DNA of 64,000 nucleotides from Aestuariibacter sp. (GTDB lineage Bacteria; Pseudomonadota; Gammaproteobacteria; Enterobacterales; Alteromonadaceae). Shown piece after piece: positions 52,919 through 63,360 of this stretch. Position 1 is the first letter of the stretch. Every line of letters begins with the position of its first letter. The DNA lies in NCBI GenBank assembly GCA_017794925.1, contig CP051238.1, positions 1 to 64,000 on the forward strand, given 5' to 3'. The position numbers and the translations under genes are program-made. The notes below the pieces were generated by a model. It saw nothing but the letters and a program-made list of their open reading frames with translations. It did not search any database and was not told where the DNA came from.

Positions 52919-54376
52919 ATGTATATAGGAATAGATTTAGGTACTTCAGGTGTAAAAACCATCGTGACTGACGAAAGTGGTCAGGTTATTGAATCTGCAA
53001 GCGCTCCGCTGTCTGTCTCGATGCCCAAGCCTTTGTGGTCAGAGCAAGACCCTGAGGATTGGTGGCAAGCGACCTGCAAAACACTGGACCATCTTGCCAG
53101 TAAAATGCCATTGGAAAGTGTTAAGGCAATTGGTCTTGCCGGGCAGATGCACGGCGCAACATTACTGAATAATCAGGGCAAAGTATTACGCCCGGCTATT
53201 TTATGGAATGATGGTCGCAGTGAACAACAATGCACCTCAATAGAAAAAACCGTAACAAGTGCCCGTAAAATTACCGGCAATATTGTGATGCCGGGTTTTA
53301 CCGCACCTAAATTACTATGGGTTAAGGACAACGAACCAGATATATTTAAACAGGTCGCCAAAGTCCTGCTTCCTAAAGATTACCTCCGTTACAAGCTCAG
53401 CGGCGAATATGCCTCTGATATGTCAGACAGTGCAGGCACAAGCTGGCTGGATGTAGGCAAGCGAAGCTGGAGCAAATCCATGCTGATGGCGTGTGGGTTA
53501 AATGAATCACACATGCCAAAACTGTTTGAAGGTACAGAAGTCACAGGGTATTTGCATAACTCACTGGCGGAAAAATGGGGCATGAAGTCTGTCGCCATTG
53601 TTGCCGGTGCCGGTGACAACGCGGCAGGTGCAATTGGCTGTGGCATTGTTGAACCCGGTCAGGCCATGTTGTCACTGGGCACTTCGGGTGTGTATTTTGC
53701 GGTAACAAACGAATTTCGCAGTAAGCCAGACTCGGCGGTACATAGTTTTTGTCACGCCATGCCGGATCGCTGGCACCTGATGTCAGTGATATTGAGTGCG
53801 GCCAGTTGCCTTGATTGGTTTGCCCGTAACGCTGGCTATCAGGACGTTGCCAGCCTGATCAATAACGTCGTCAACAACACGCGAATCGATGATCCGGACA
53901 TTCCGTTCTTCCTGCCTTACCTTACAGGTGAACGCACTCCACATAACAACCCTAACGCCAAAGCGGGATTCTTTGGTATTACCGCCTCCACAACCCGTGC
54001 ACAGATGGCACAAGCCGTCATTCAAGGTGTATCCATGGCATTGGCTGATGGCATTGATGTAGTTCACGACAGTGGTGTGAGCGTAAACGGCATTAGTCTG
54101 ATTGGTGGCGGTGCGAAGAGTGTGTACTGGCGTCAACTATTAGCTAACGTATCGGGCATTGCAATGGATTACCGCGAGGGGGGTGATGTAGGCCCTGCCT
54201 TGGGTGCATCTCGCCTGGCTCAAGTTGCCGTTAACCCGCAAACGGCCATAGCGGATATTTGCCCGGTGCCGAAAAAAGTGGGTTCTTATGAGCCTGATGA
54301 GGCGTTACAGGATTACTTCCGTCACAGACGACAGAAGTTCCGGGAGCTGTATTTCAGTCTTGAATCACATTTTTAA
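52919..54376 (+). CDS. xylB: Xylulokinase XylB
   Basis: A 485-aa FGGY-family kinase that phosphorylates D-xylulose to D-xylulose 5-phosphate. The N-terminal phosphate motif is [26 protein letters not shown] is at about 68-79 (substrate loop), [14 protein letters not shown] at about 228-241 (catalytic Asp), and [20 protein letters not shown] near 390. Length equals E. coli XylB (484). It is the first gene after the XylR sites, 110 bp before xylA; the order xylB-xylA is the reverse of E. coli. Confidence 0.96.
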   Translation: MYIGIDLGTSGVKTIVTDESGQVIESASAPLSVSMPKPLWSEQDPEDWWQATCKTLDHLASKMPLESVKAIGLAGQMHGATLLNNQGKVLRPAILWNDGRSEQQCTSIEKTVTSARKITGNIVMPGFTAPKLLWVKDNEPDIFKQVAKVLLPKDYLRYKLSGEYASDMSDSAGTSWLDVGKRSWSKSMLMACGLNESHMPKLFEGTEVTGYLHNSLAEKWGMKSVAIVAGAGDNAAGAIGCGIVEPGQAMLSLGTSGVYFAVTNEFRSKPDSAVHSFCHAMPDRWHLMSVILSAASCLDWFARNAGYQDVASLINNVVNNTRIDDPDIPFFLPYLTGERTPHNNPNAKAGFFGITASTTRAQMAQAVIQGVSMALADGIDVVHDSGVSVNGISLIGGGAKSVYWRQLLANVSGIAMDYREGGDVGPALGASRLAQVAVNPQTAIADICPVPKKVGSYEPDEALQDYFRHRRQKFRELYFSLESHF

Positions 54377-54486
54377 CAAAAAACACAAGACACGTTCAAA
54401 TTAACATAATTGTCGAATGGATTGCGCTCAAACATTATTTGCAATCATTATTCAACGGGCCATTCGGCCACATATTGGAGCTATTT

Positions 54487-55809
54487 ATGGCAGACTACTT
54501 TCAGGACATCAGCCCCATCCAGTACGAAGGTGCTGAGTCAACTAACCCACTGGCATTCAAACACTATAATCCCCAGGAAGTGGTGTTAGGCAAGACCATG
54601 GAAGAGCACCTGCGCTTTGCTTCTTGCTACTGGCACAACTTCTGTTGGGACGGCGCGGATGTATTTGGTGGAGGTACCTTCGGTCGCCCCTGGTTGCAAC
54701 CTGGTGATGCCATGGAACGCGCCAAGCAAAAAGCCGATGTCGCGTTTGAGTTTTTTAGTAAACTGGGCGCACCTTTTTACTGCTTCCATGATATCGATGT
54801 CGCGCCGGAAGGTGACAACATTAACGACTACATCCGTAACTTCAGCGAAATGACCGACATTCTTGGCACCAAACAAGAAGAAACCGGCATGAAGTTACTG
54901 TGGGGCACCGCGAACGTATTCAGTCACCCGCGTTATATGTCTGGCGCAGCGACCAATCCGGATCCAGCTGTATTCGCACGTGCCGCTACTCAGGTATTCC
55001 ACGCAATGAATGCCACCAAGAAACTGGGCGGCGCAAACTACGTATTATGGGGTGGCCGGGAAGGTTACGAAACCCTGCTTAATACCGACTTAAAGCGCGA
55101 GCGAGCGCAATTTGGCCGCTTTATGAATATGGTGGTTGAGCACAAATACAAAATTGACTTCGATGGCTTATTATTAATTGAGCCTAAACCCCAGGAGCCC
55201 ACCAAGCACCAATACGACTACGACACCGCTACTGTATATGGCTTCCTGAAAGAGTTTGGTCTGGAAAAAGAATTCGCGGTTAACATTGAAGCCAATCACG
55301 CAACTTTGTCTGGCCATTCTTTCCACCACGAAATCGCCACGGCGTTCGCACTGGATGTGTTTGGTTCCATTGACGCCAACCGAGGTGACGCGCAATTAGG
55401 CTGGGATACGGACCAGTTCCCAAACAGCGTAGAAGAAATGACACTGATTTGTTACGAAATCCTGAAAAACGGTGGGTACACGTCCGGTGGCTTTAACTTC
55501 GATACCAAACTGCGTCGTCAGAGTACCGATCCAGCCGATTTGTTCCATGGCCATATTGGCGGTATGGATACCTGTGCCCTGGGTCTGAAAAAGGCGGCGG
55601 AGATTATCGAAAACGACTTTTTAGCAGAGACTAAAGCTAAACGTTATGCTGGATGGGATGACGCCATGGGTCAACAGATCCTGAGCGGCGAATATTCGCT
55701 GGCGTCACTGGCAGATTTGGCCACCCGCAGCAATCTGGATCCCAAACAGGTTTCTGGTAAGCAAGAGTTACTGGAAAATCAGGTCAATCAGGTATTGTTT
55801 AGCCGATAA
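54487..55809 (+). CDS. xylA: Xylose isomerase XylA
   Basis: A 440-aa metal-dependent isomerase converting D-xylose to D-xylulose. Diagnostic motifs are [18 protein letters not shown] (about 42-59), [13 protein letters not shown] (active-site His and Asp, about 97-109), [13 protein letters not shown] (about 182-194), [16 protein letters not shown] (metal Glu, about 230-245), [15 protein letters not shown] and GWDTDQFP. It is the class II form (about 440 aa). The start at 54487 was chosen because GGAG lies six bases upstream and the frame's earlier ATG adds a non-homologous 16 residues. Confidence 0.97.
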   Translation: MADYFQDISPIQYEGAESTNPLAFKHYNPQEVVLGKTMEEHLRFASCYWHNFCWDGADVFGGGTFGRPWLQPGDAMERAKQKADVAFEFFSKLGAPFYCFHDIDVAPEGDNINDYIRNFSEMTDILGTKQEETGMKLLWGTANVFSHPRYMSGAATNPDPAVFARAATQVFHAMNATKKLGGANYVLWGGREGYETLLNTDLKRERAQFGRFMNMVVEHKYKIDFDGLLLIEPKPQEPTKHQYDYDTATVYGFLKEFGLEKEFAVNIEANHATLSGHSFHHEIATAFALDVFGSIDANRGDAQLGWDTDQFPNSVEEMTLICYEILKNGGYTSGGFNFDTKLRRQSTDPADLFHGHIGGMDTCALGLKKAAEIIENDFLAETKAKRYAGWDDAMGQQILSGEYSLASLADLATRSNLDPKQVSGKQELLENQVNQVLFSR

Positions 55810-55825
55810 CCTCCCGCTTTGGAGC

Positions 55826-55845
55826 CTGCCGGTTTACACCGGCAG
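55826..55845 (+). terminator. Hairpin after xylA
   Basis: CTGCCGGT (55826-55833) pairs with ACCGGCAG (55838-55845), with a T-run only nine bases later. It may be a weak terminator or an mRNA-stabilising hairpin between xylA and the esterase gene. Confidence 0.5.
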
Positions 55846-55892
55846 CCTTCATGCTTTTTACATTTATGTCCGTGCCATCCTAGGAGTATGCC

Positions 55893-57797
55893 ATGCGATA
55901 TGGTCTTTTGTTTTTGGCGCTGTTGTACTGCCTGCCAACTCAAGCTCTCACCATTCACCGACTTATTTCTGATGGCGCCGTGTTACAACGACATCATAGT
56001 ATTCCGCTCACTGGCACCACTGAGGCCCCGAATGTCAAAGTGTGGCTCAATAATGAATTCATTGGGGAAGCGTCTGCTGACAATCAACAATGGCGCATCA
56101 CATTACCGGCACAACAAGCTGGCGGTCCTTACACGTTAAAGGTAGAGGCCGAAGACACCCTTGTGGTAGAGGATCTCTACTTTGGTGATGTGTTTCTGAC
56201 CTCAGGGCAATCCAACATGGAACTGACGATGGCACGGGTCAAAGAAGCCTACCCTGACGATGTTGAGTTCGCCAACTACCCGCTAATCAGAGAGTTTGCA
56301 GTGCCAGACGAATACCGGTTTGATGATGAAAATCACAATTACTCGTCAGGCCAATGGTTGGCTGCAACGCCATCACATATCGCGAACCTGTCTGCTGTTG
56401 CGCATTACTTCGCACGTGAACTCTATCTTTCTGAAGGCGTACCTATTGGCATTATCAACGCGTCATTAGGCGGTTCGCCCATTGAAGCCTGGATGGCCAA
56501 AGAGATTCTGGCTAACTATCCGGACGATATTGCTGCAGGCGACTATTTTGCGAACCCGCAACACATTCAGGACACCCAGCAATCAGAACAAGCCGCACAA
56601 CAAGCCTGGTATCAGGCGCTTCATGCACAAGACAAAGGCTTAAAGGGCACGCCCTGGTTTACGCCCGATGTTGACGACACGGATTGGCAAACCCTTGCTA
56701 TTCCGGGAAATCTTCCGGGCTACAATGAGGGGTTTGCTGGCGTATGGTGGTTGCGCAAGCACGTCTTTCTGGCTGAATTACCCAAAACACCGCTCACACT
56801 CAGACTGGGACGCATCGTCGATGCGGATGAAGCCTATGTAAACGGGCACAAAGTCGGGAATACGACCTATCAGTACCCGCCTCGTAGTTACAGGGTGCCT
56901 GTGTCTGCATTAAAAAAGGGCGATAACGTAATCGCTTTACGTGTGACTTCTAATGGAGGAAGCACGGGCTTTGTACCTGACAAACGCTACTATTTAGGCA
57001 ACGACAACGCGCGCATCAGTTTAGTCGGTGAATGGCAGTATAAGGTCGCAGCTAAAACGGAAAACACGCCTTCTACCACCTTTATTCGATGGAAACCCAT
57101 GGGGCTGTTCAACGCAATGATAGCGCCAGCTTCGCAGTTTCCAATAAGCGGTGTACTCTGGTATCAGGGTGAGTCCAACGCATCCCGTCCGGCAGATTAC
57201 CGGGACAAGCTGACCACCATGATGTCCCACTGGCGTGCCCTCTGGCAGCAACCAGCATTGCCCTTTTTTATTGTTCAGCTGACCAATTTTATGCAGCGCC
57301 GTGATGAACCTGCAGAAAGTAGTTGGGCACAATTGCGAGACCAGCAATATAAGAGCACTGAATTACCCAACACCGCGTTAATTGTTACAGTGGATATTGG
57401 TGAGTGGAATGACATTCATCCGGTCAACAAAAAAGAAGTGGGTCACCGTCTGGCACTGGCGGCGAAACAGTTGGTATATCATCAGCCGGTAACATACAAA
57501 GGTCCTGAGGTATCATCCATTTCAGTGGAAGACCAGCGTGTTATCATTACCTTTGGCAACGCAGAAGGTGGCCTCCATGCGAACACCTCGCTAAGGGAAA
57601 GCTTTGCGATTGCCGGTCAGGACGGTAAGTATGTTTGGGCCAATGCGCAAATCAACGGCAATCAGGTTATGCTGCAACATCCGGATATTACACAGCCGGT
57701 AAACGTACGCTACGCCTGGGGTGATAACCCTGCCGCAGGGCTGTACAACCGGGCCGGATTACCCGCTCCACCATTTGAACACGCGATACATCAGTAA
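55893..57797 (+). CDS. SGNH sialate-O-acetylesterase/acetylxylan-esterase-like enzyme
   Basis: A 634-aa secreted esterase with a signal peptide (about 1-18, cleavage near TQA-LT). The nucleophile motif is LTSGQSNMEL (Ser near 108), then INASLGGSPIEAW, WYQGESNASRP and the catalytic Asp/His block DIHPVNKKEVGHRLALAAK. A GH2-like jelly-roll domain (about 245-370, ending with PDKRYYLGND) is inserted between the two halves, as in many SASA-domain enzymes. The annotation name is sialate O-acetylesterase, but the xylan setting makes deacetylation of acetylated xylan more likely. GGAG lies before the ATG. Confidence 0.88.
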   Translation: MRYGLLFLALLYCLPTQALTIHRLISDGAVLQRHHSIPLTGTTEAPNVKVWLNNEFIGEASADNQQWRITLPAQQAGGPYTLKVEAEDTLVVEDLYFGDVFLTSGQSNMELTMARVKEAYPDDVEFANYPLIREFAVPDEYRFDDENHNYSSGQWLAATPSHIANLSAVAHYFARELYLSEGVPIGIINASLGGSPIEAWMAKEILANYPDDIAAGDYFANPQHIQDTQQSEQAAQQAWYQALHAQDKGLKGTPWFTPDVDDTDWQTLAIPGNLPGYNEGFAGVWWLRKHVFLAELPKTPLTLRLGRIVDADEAYVNGHKVGNTTYQYPPRSYRVPVSALKKGDNVIALRVTSNGGSTGFVPDKRYYLGNDNARISLVGEWQYKVAAKTENTPSTTFIRWKPMGLFNAMIAPASQFPISGVLWYQGESNASRPADYRDKLTTMMSHWRALWQQPALPFFIVQLTNFMQRRDEPAESSWAQLRDQQYKSTELPNTALIVTVDIGEWNDIHPVNKKEVGHRLALAAKQLVYHQPVTYKGPEVSSISVEDQRVIITFGNAEGGLHANTSLRESFAIAGQDGKYVWANAQINGNQVMLQHPDITQPVNVRYAWGDNPAAGLYNRAGLPAPPFEHAIHQ

Positions 57798-57855
57798 TCG
57801 TCAGAAAATTGAATGATAATAGCGTCAGGACAAACCTCAGGACACAGGTAGGATC

Positions 57856-59595
57856 ATGAATAACAATACACGGACACCATCGGGGCACCCCATAAAGCTG
57901 GCTACGGCTGCTACCGCCATCGCATTATTAGTTGCAGGCTGCACTGGGGGAGATGGGACTCAGACACCCCATATTGTCTCGCCTACACCGGTAGACAGTG
58001 CAAATGAGACTGTCAGTCTGTATACCAATCAGGTCGGATTTTTACCGGCTCAGAAAAAGGAAGTTGTGGTCACTACCGGTAAGGTGCAAGGGTTTGAAGT
58101 CACCCGAACAGACACTAATCAGGTGGTACTGACAGGCGAATCCAGCCAACCTCAAATGTGGCCACTGGCGGGGGAAAGTGCGGTGTTCATCGACGTGAGT
58201 CCACTCACTGAAGCGGGTCAGTACCGTTTAACACTGAACGGCAGTGATCACAGTGTCAGCTTCTCTATTCGGGACAATGCATACAGTGACATTCACGATG
58301 CTGCAATTAAAGCCTACTATTTTAACAGAGCCAGCTTTGCCCTTGATCCGGCTTACGCCGGATCATGGCAACGCCCCGCTGGCCACCCTGATGACCTGGC
58401 AGCGGAGTTAGACAACCCTTCTGCTGTGCGAGCAAGCGCAAAAGGTTGGTATGACGCTGGCGACTACAATAAGTACACTGTGAATTCAGGGATTTCTACT
58501 TACACGCTGTTACGCGCGTATATGGATTTTCGCGACTTTTACGCTGACCGAAAATGGAATATACCGGAGTCGACCAACCTTCAACCTGACATGCTCGATG
58601 AAATCCTGTGGAATCTGGACTGGATGATGACCATGCAGGACAACGATGGCAGCGTTTTCCACAAACTTACCACATTGAATTTCGCGCCCGATGTCATGCC
58701 CCATGAAGCCAATGAACAACGCTACTTTGTAGGTAAAGGCACCGCAGCGGCACTGAATTTCGCAGCGGTAATGGCTACCGCAGCCCGTGTATTTCCTGCG
58801 TCAGCCAATACCTATCAGGCGGCAGCAGAGCGTGCTTGGCAATGGGCAGTACAGCACCCCAATATGCCATACAGGAACCCGGAAAATGTCTCCACCGGAG
58901 AATACGGTGACAGTCAGTTTGCCGATGAGTTTGCCTGGGCTGCCAGTGAACTGTTAATGACTACCGGCAAATCGGAATACTACGACGCCGTCAATACGCA
59001 CCTTGGCGCCCCTTCCACGCCCAATTGGGGAGGCACGATGGGGCTGGCCTATTTGTCTTTGCTCAAAGAAGGTCAATCCCGATTATCTGCCAACCAGATT
59101 AATACAATTCAGGCAGATTTCCTTGCCTATGCCGATCAGTTAGTTGCCACCGACGCAGCATCGGGATTTCATGTCGCCATGCGGGAAAATGATTTTGTGT
59201 GGGGAAGCAATGGCGTGGCCATGAACCACGGCATGATCCTGGCCACGGCCTACATGCTGACCCAGAGCGAAAAATACCGCACCACGATGAGCCACCTGGT
59301 GGATTATGTGTTAGGTAAAAATCCCACCGGATATAGCTTTGTGACTGGTTTTGGTGATAAGCCCCCCCGCTTCATACATCACCGCCAATCTCAGGCTGAT
59401 ACCGTCGCCGATCCCGTTCCCGGCTTTATTGCCGGCGGCCCTCACAGCGGGCAACAGGATGGTTGTGATTACAGTTCAGACCTGCCTGCAAAATCCTACG
59501 TAGATGACTGGTGCAGTTACGCATCAAACGAAATTGCCATCAACTGGAATGCCCCGCTGGTCTATACCTTAGCCGCAATGAATAATTTGTACTAA
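57856..59595 (+). CDS. Glycoside hydrolase family 9 lipoprotein
   Basis: A 579-aa protein with a lipoprotein signal (lipobox LLVAGCT, Cys near residue 29), an N-terminal Ig-like cellulase domain (about 50-140, SLYTNQVGFLPAQKKEVVV) and a GH9 (alpha/alpha)6 barrel (about 150-575). The catalytic Asp pair is in GWYDAGDYNKYT, with NPTGYSFVTGFG, the HHR motif, and the general-acid Glu in SNEIAINWNAPL. GH9 enzymes cut beta-1,4-glucans, glucomannan or oligosaccharides; within this locus it may act on cello-oligosaccharides or mixed-linkage glucan. Substrate uncertain. Confidence 0.92.
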   Translation: MNNNTRTPSGHPIKLATAATAIALLVAGCTGGDGTQTPHIVSPTPVDSANETVSLYTNQVGFLPAQKKEVVVTTGKVQGFEVTRTDTNQVVLTGESSQPQMWPLAGESAVFIDVSPLTEAGQYRLTLNGSDHSVSFSIRDNAYSDIHDAAIKAYYFNRASFALDPAYAGSWQRPAGHPDDLAAELDNPSAVRASAKGWYDAGDYNKYTVNSGISTYTLLRAYMDFRDFYADRKWNIPESTNLQPDMLDEILWNLDWMMTMQDNDGSVFHKLTTLNFAPDVMPHEANEQRYFVGKGTAAALNFAAVMATAARVFPASANTYQAAAERAWQWAVQHPNMPYRNPENVSTGEYGDSQFADEFAWAASELLMTTGKSEYYDAVNTHLGAPSTPNWGGTMGLAYLSLLKEGQSRLSANQINTIQADFLAYADQLVATDAASGFHVAMRENDFVWGSNGVAMNHGMILATAYMLTQSEKYRTTMSHLVDYVLGKNPTGYSFVTGFGDKPPRFIHHRQSQADTVADPVPGFIAGGPHSGQQDGCDYSSDLPAKSYVDDWCSYASNEIAINWNAPLVYTLAAMNNLY

Positions 59596-59955
59596 AACTA
59601 ATTTATCTCCACTCTCTCCGCAGTGAAACGAACAAACAATCACTGCGGAGATATCCACACAATTTCAATCAAAAACCACCAAAAAACTCCACAAACACTG
59701 CATTTAGCACCATTTTCATGAAAACAAAAAAAATGAACCGATTCATAAATTTAGTATCTTTTATGTATATTGTTAATTTTTTGTTGCGATTTATTGTTTT
59801 CATGTTGTGATATTTTAACACTCCATTGATAGTTCTTTTTGTCTCAATCACTATGCTCGGACCATTTCTCAGCTCTGTCATTTCTGCTGTTGGGAGCAGC
59901 GACAGAACGAAAAACGGACATAACTATTCCATTTAATCTCAACGGAGACGTGATA
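59596..59955. other. Regulatory/intergenic region before the TonB-dependent receptor
   Basis: It contains a 10-bp perfect inverted repeat (59616-59625 with 59641-59650) just after the GH9 gene, probably its terminator though without a T-run. A very A/T-rich stretch (about 59690-59820) follows, with an 11-bp inverted pair, CATGAAAACAA (59717-59727) and TTGTTTTCATG (59794-59804), likely the promoter region of the receptor. No gene is supported here. Confidence 0.5.
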
Positions 59956-62900
59956 ATGGCTAAAGCACGGGCACACACTAAGCGATTTGCACACCCATTT
60001 AATAAGTCCATTCTGGCATTAACCGTTTTATCTGCTTTACATTCATCCTGGGCCCAGGAAGCCCCTGCCGCTCAAGAGCAAGAAACAGAAGATGAAGAAG
60101 TAGTCGAAACAATTGAAGTAAAAGGTATTCGTGGAAACCTCCTGAATGCACAGAACTTAAAGCGATTTTCAGACACCGTCGTCGATGCAATTACTGCCGA
60201 TGACATTGGTACGCTGCCTGACCGCAGTGTACTGGAAGCAATCCAGCGTTTACCGGGTGTTTCCATAGAACGATTTGCCGGCCCCGACGACCCGGACCAC
60301 TTTAGCGTAGAGGGCAGCGGTGCCATCATTCGTGGTATGACCCAGACACGAAGTGAATTTAACGGCCGCGACTCTTTTACCGCAAACAGTGGCCGGGGCC
60401 TTTCTTTTCAGGATGTATCCCCCGAACTAATGGGCGGTGTGGATATTTATAAAAACCAAACAGCCGACATGGTTGAAGGCGGCATCGGCGGCACTGTGAG
60501 TCTGCGTACCCGTAAGCCGTTTGACTCTGACGGTCGGGTAATCGCGTTTGGTGGCGATTATTCCTATGGCGATGTTGCTGAAAAAGGCAGTCCGACATTT
60601 TCAGGCTTGTACAGTGATCGCGTTGACCTTGACGGCAATGGTGAGCTGGGTTTCCTGGTTAACTATGCAAATTCACAGTTATACGGTGAGTCTCACGGTA
60701 TTCAGTCTGACGCCTTTGTACAAGTGTATGCACGAGACTTAGCCGGCGCAGAAGCCTTTGTTGGCGACGATAATAATGGCACTGTCTGGATCCCGAACGC
60801 GTCTAACCTGTTGAAGAAGTTTGACGACCGTAAGCGTGAAGGCTTCGCCAGCACCCTGCAGTGGGAAAATGAAGACGAAACCCTGCTGGCAACCATGCAG
60901 TACATTCGTTCTGACGCGTCACTGTCATGGCATGAACAAGCGGTGAAATATCAGGGTGGCTATTACAACATCGACAACCGCCGCACCCGCGCACTGGATG
61001 GCACCGAGTTTACGTTTGACGATAACGGTCTGTTTGGCTCAGGCACCATGGTGCAGGGTGTGGACGGATGGCGTGCGTCCAACGACAACAATGATCGCAT
61101 TATTCGCTCATGGGAAAGCGGCGGCCGTCCGCAATTTGGCTACCCTTATCAGTTCGATTCTCGGGTCAAACAAACCGATACGCTTGTTGAAGATTTATCA
61201 TTCAATCTGGAATGGATGGCAACTGATGCGCTGGAACTGGTCGGTGACGTGCAGTACATCAAAGCAAAAACCAAAGACGACGATGTGGTGGTGCATACCG
61301 CAGCCTTCGCAGGTCAGTACTACGACGTAACGGGTAGCACTCCTACCATGACGTTACTGGAGCCATACTTCGGTTATCGTGATGCAAACCCTGATGTGTA
61401 TGCGGGTGGCGTTTATCCTGGTTTTACCGACGATCCGGCCGGCGACACCAACTACTTCCAGGACCCGACCTCCTACTTCCTGCGCAGTGCGATGGACCAC
61501 TGGGAACGTTCCAATGGTGACTCACTGGCCACCCGATTAGACGGTACTTACCACCTTGAAAGCGACGGTATATTTACCTCAGTTCAGGCTGGTGTGCGAT
61601 ACGCGAAACGCGAGCAAACCGTGCGCTCAACCAGCTGGAACTGGGGTTCACTGGCGCCGGAGTTCACAGGTGCTGCGCCTGCCGGTTGGTTAGATACAAT
61701 ACCAGTAGACTCAAGCAACTTCGAATACGTGGATTGGTCTGATTTTCACGGTGGTGGTGTAGCCAACATTCCGGGTAACCAGACTATTCATGCCACAGAA
61801 GCGTATGTACGCTCAATCATTAACGGCGCGCGTCCGTACATGTCTGCCGGCGGTACCTGGGAACCCTACCCCGACAGAGCAGGTGTTGATTCGAAATACG
61901 GTATTTTTACGCCGGGTGAAGTCAATATCACCTCAGAAACCAACAAAGCCATTTACCTGCGGGTTAACTTTGAAGGGACCGGAGATTTACGCTACAGCGG
62001 TAACGTGGGTTTACGTTATGTGAAGCTGGACCGCAACGCGGACGGCGCGGTGACATTCCCTGATTTGAATCCGGACTTCCTGCCACCAGAGTCATTGCAA
62101 GGCGCACCACTAACTGCGGAAATAGTGACCGACTGGATTAACGACCAAATCAGTGCCGGTACGTATGCCGATATTGAAGAAGCATTGGAAGCGGAAGAAA
62201 ACCGTTGGATTGGCGACCAGTTGAACTACTTATCTGACTCAGAGCGTGCTTTTGGTAATGACGCTGAAGAACGTCTTTCGGCCAAAACCAGCTTCAGTAT
62301 GCTGCTACCGAGCTTCAACTTTAAAATGGAAGTGGCAGACGATTTAATTACGCGCTTTGCCTACTCTAAAGCAGTAGCATTGCCGGATATGGGTGACGTG
62401 CGTAACCGCGCTAGTCTGGGTACTGAGTCCATTCAGGCTGTTCGTCCTATCAGCAATCCGGATCCGGAAAATCCACCAGAGCCAGGTTCAAACCTTATCC
62501 AGTCTGCCTATGTGCCAGCCTGGACTGGCTCGGGCGGAAACCCTTTCCTGAAACCCATGGAAGCGTCACAGTACGATATAGCGCTGGAGTGGTATTTTGC
62601 TGACGTCGGCCAGTTGAGTATGACTTACTTCCACAAAGACCTGAAAAACTACTTCATTCAGGGTGCTTCGGTTCAGGAATATACCAATCCGACGACAGGC
62701 CAGACGCAAAATGTGCTGGTGAGTTCTACCACCAACGGTGGTAAAGGGAAAATGGATGGTGTCGAGATTGCGTATCAACAATTCTACGACATGCTGCCTG
62801 CGCCGTTCGACGGACTGGGCATTCAGGCAACCTATACCTACATTGATGCGTCAGGCGTACCGAACAACGAAGTGGATGTTGAGGACGAAAGCTGGCTGGG

Positions 62901-63285
62901 TGATGACTTCACCGATACGGGTATTCGTGTAAGCCTGGACAACGTGCCGCTGCAAGGTCAGTCCAAGCACACAGCTAACTTTGTTGCCATGTACGAAAAA
63001 GACGGCTGGAGTGCGCGTATTGCTTATAACTGGCGTTCTCGCTACCTGTTAACCACGCGTGATGTGATCTCTAAGGCCCCCCTGTTCTACAACGACATCG
63101 GTCAGCTTGATGGTTCCATTTTCTATAACTGGAATGAAAACGTCACCGTGGGTATTCAGGGCACAAACCTGACCAATTCACAGTCTGAAACCCTTATGGT
63201 GTTAAACAACGAAGGTTTGGAAACCGGCCGTTCGTGGTTTAAGTCAGACCGTCGGGTTGCCTTTGTGATGCGTGCCAACTTCTAG
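59956..63285 (+). CDS. TonB-dependent outer membrane receptor (carbohydrate type)
   Basis: A 1109-aa outer-membrane transporter. The signal peptide has a long basic n-region (cleavage near SWA-QE), followed by an acidic stretch and a TonB-box-like VVETIEVKG. The plug (about 55-190) contains TLPDRSVLEAIQRLPGVSIERF split over about 77-98 and IIRGMTQTRSEFNG. The rest is a 22-strand-type barrel ending RVAFVMRANF with terminal Phe. Size and the plug wording match the Xanthomonas-Caulobacter-type receptor group that imports plant-polysaccharide oligomers. The start at 59956 was chosen because GGAG lies eight bases upstream. The neighbours point to xylo-oligosaccharides as the ligand (inference). 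Confidence 0.94.
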   Translation: MAKARAHTKRFAHPFNKSILALTVLSALHSSWAQEAPAAQEQETEDEEVVETIEVKGIRGNLLNAQNLKRFSDTVVDAITADDIGTLPDRSVLEAIQRLPGVSIERFAGPDDPDHFSVEGSGAIIRGMTQTRSEFNGRDSFTANSGRGLSFQDVSPELMGGVDIYKNQTADMVEGGIGGTVSLRTRKPFDSDGRVIAFGGDYSYGDVAEKGSPTFSGLYSDRVDLDGNGELGFLVNYANSQLYGESHGIQSDAFVQVYARDLAGAEAFVGDDNNGTVWIPNASNLLKKFDDRKREGFASTLQWENEDETLLATMQYIRSDASLSWHEQAVKYQGGYYNIDNRRTRALDGTEFTFDDNGLFGSGTMVQGVDGWRASNDNNDRIIRSWESGGRPQFGYPYQFDSRVKQTDTLVEDLSFNLEWMATDALELVGDVQYIKAKTKDDDVVVHTAAFAGQYYDVTGSTPTMTLLEPYFGYRDANPDVYAGGVYPGFTDDPAGDTNYFQDPTSYFLRSAMDHWERSNGDSLATRLDGTYHLESDGIFTSVQAGVRYAKREQTVRSTSWNWGSLAPEFTGAAPAGWLDTIPVDSSNFEYVDWSDFHGGGVANIPGNQTIHATEAYVRSIINGARPYMSAGGTWEPYPDRAGVDSKYGIFTPGEVNITSETNKAIYLRVNFEGTGDLRYSGNVGLRYVKLDRNADGAVTFPDLNPDFLPPESLQGAPLTAEIVTDWINDQISAGTYADIEEALEAEENRWIGDQLNYLSDSERAFGNDAEERLSAKTSFSMLLPSFNFKMEVADDLITRFAYSKAVALPDMGDVRNRASLGTESIQAVRPISNPDPENPPEPGSNLIQSAYVPAWTGSGGNPFLKPMEASQYDIALEWYFADVGQLSMTYFHKDLKNYFIQGASVQEYTNPTTGQTQNVLVSSTTNGGKGKMDGVEIAYQQFYDMLPAPFDGLGIQATYTYIDASGVPNNEVDVEDESWLGDDFTDTGIRVSLDNVPLQGQSKHTANFVAMYEKDGWSARIAYNWRSRYLLTTRDVISKAPLFYNDIGQLDGSIFYNWNENVTVGIQGTNLTNSQSETLMVLNNEGLETGRSWFKSDRRVAFVMRANF

Positions 63286-63308
63286 TTCGCACGTTTGCTT
63301 TAAACTGC

Positions 63309-63343
63309 ATCAGGCCGGCGTATTTGCGTCAGCCTGATTTTTT
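63309..63343 (+). terminator. Terminator after the TonB-dependent receptor
   Basis: ATCAGGC (63309-63315) pairs with GCCTGAT (63332-63338), followed by five T. Confidence 0.7.
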
Positions 63344-63360
63344 CGTTTCTGGGGTTCGCT

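Noticed and set aside
59717..59804. Long inverted pair before the TonB receptor as an insertion-sequence remnant
   Set aside because: Only 11-bp arms in A/T-rich DNA, with no transposase or target duplication.
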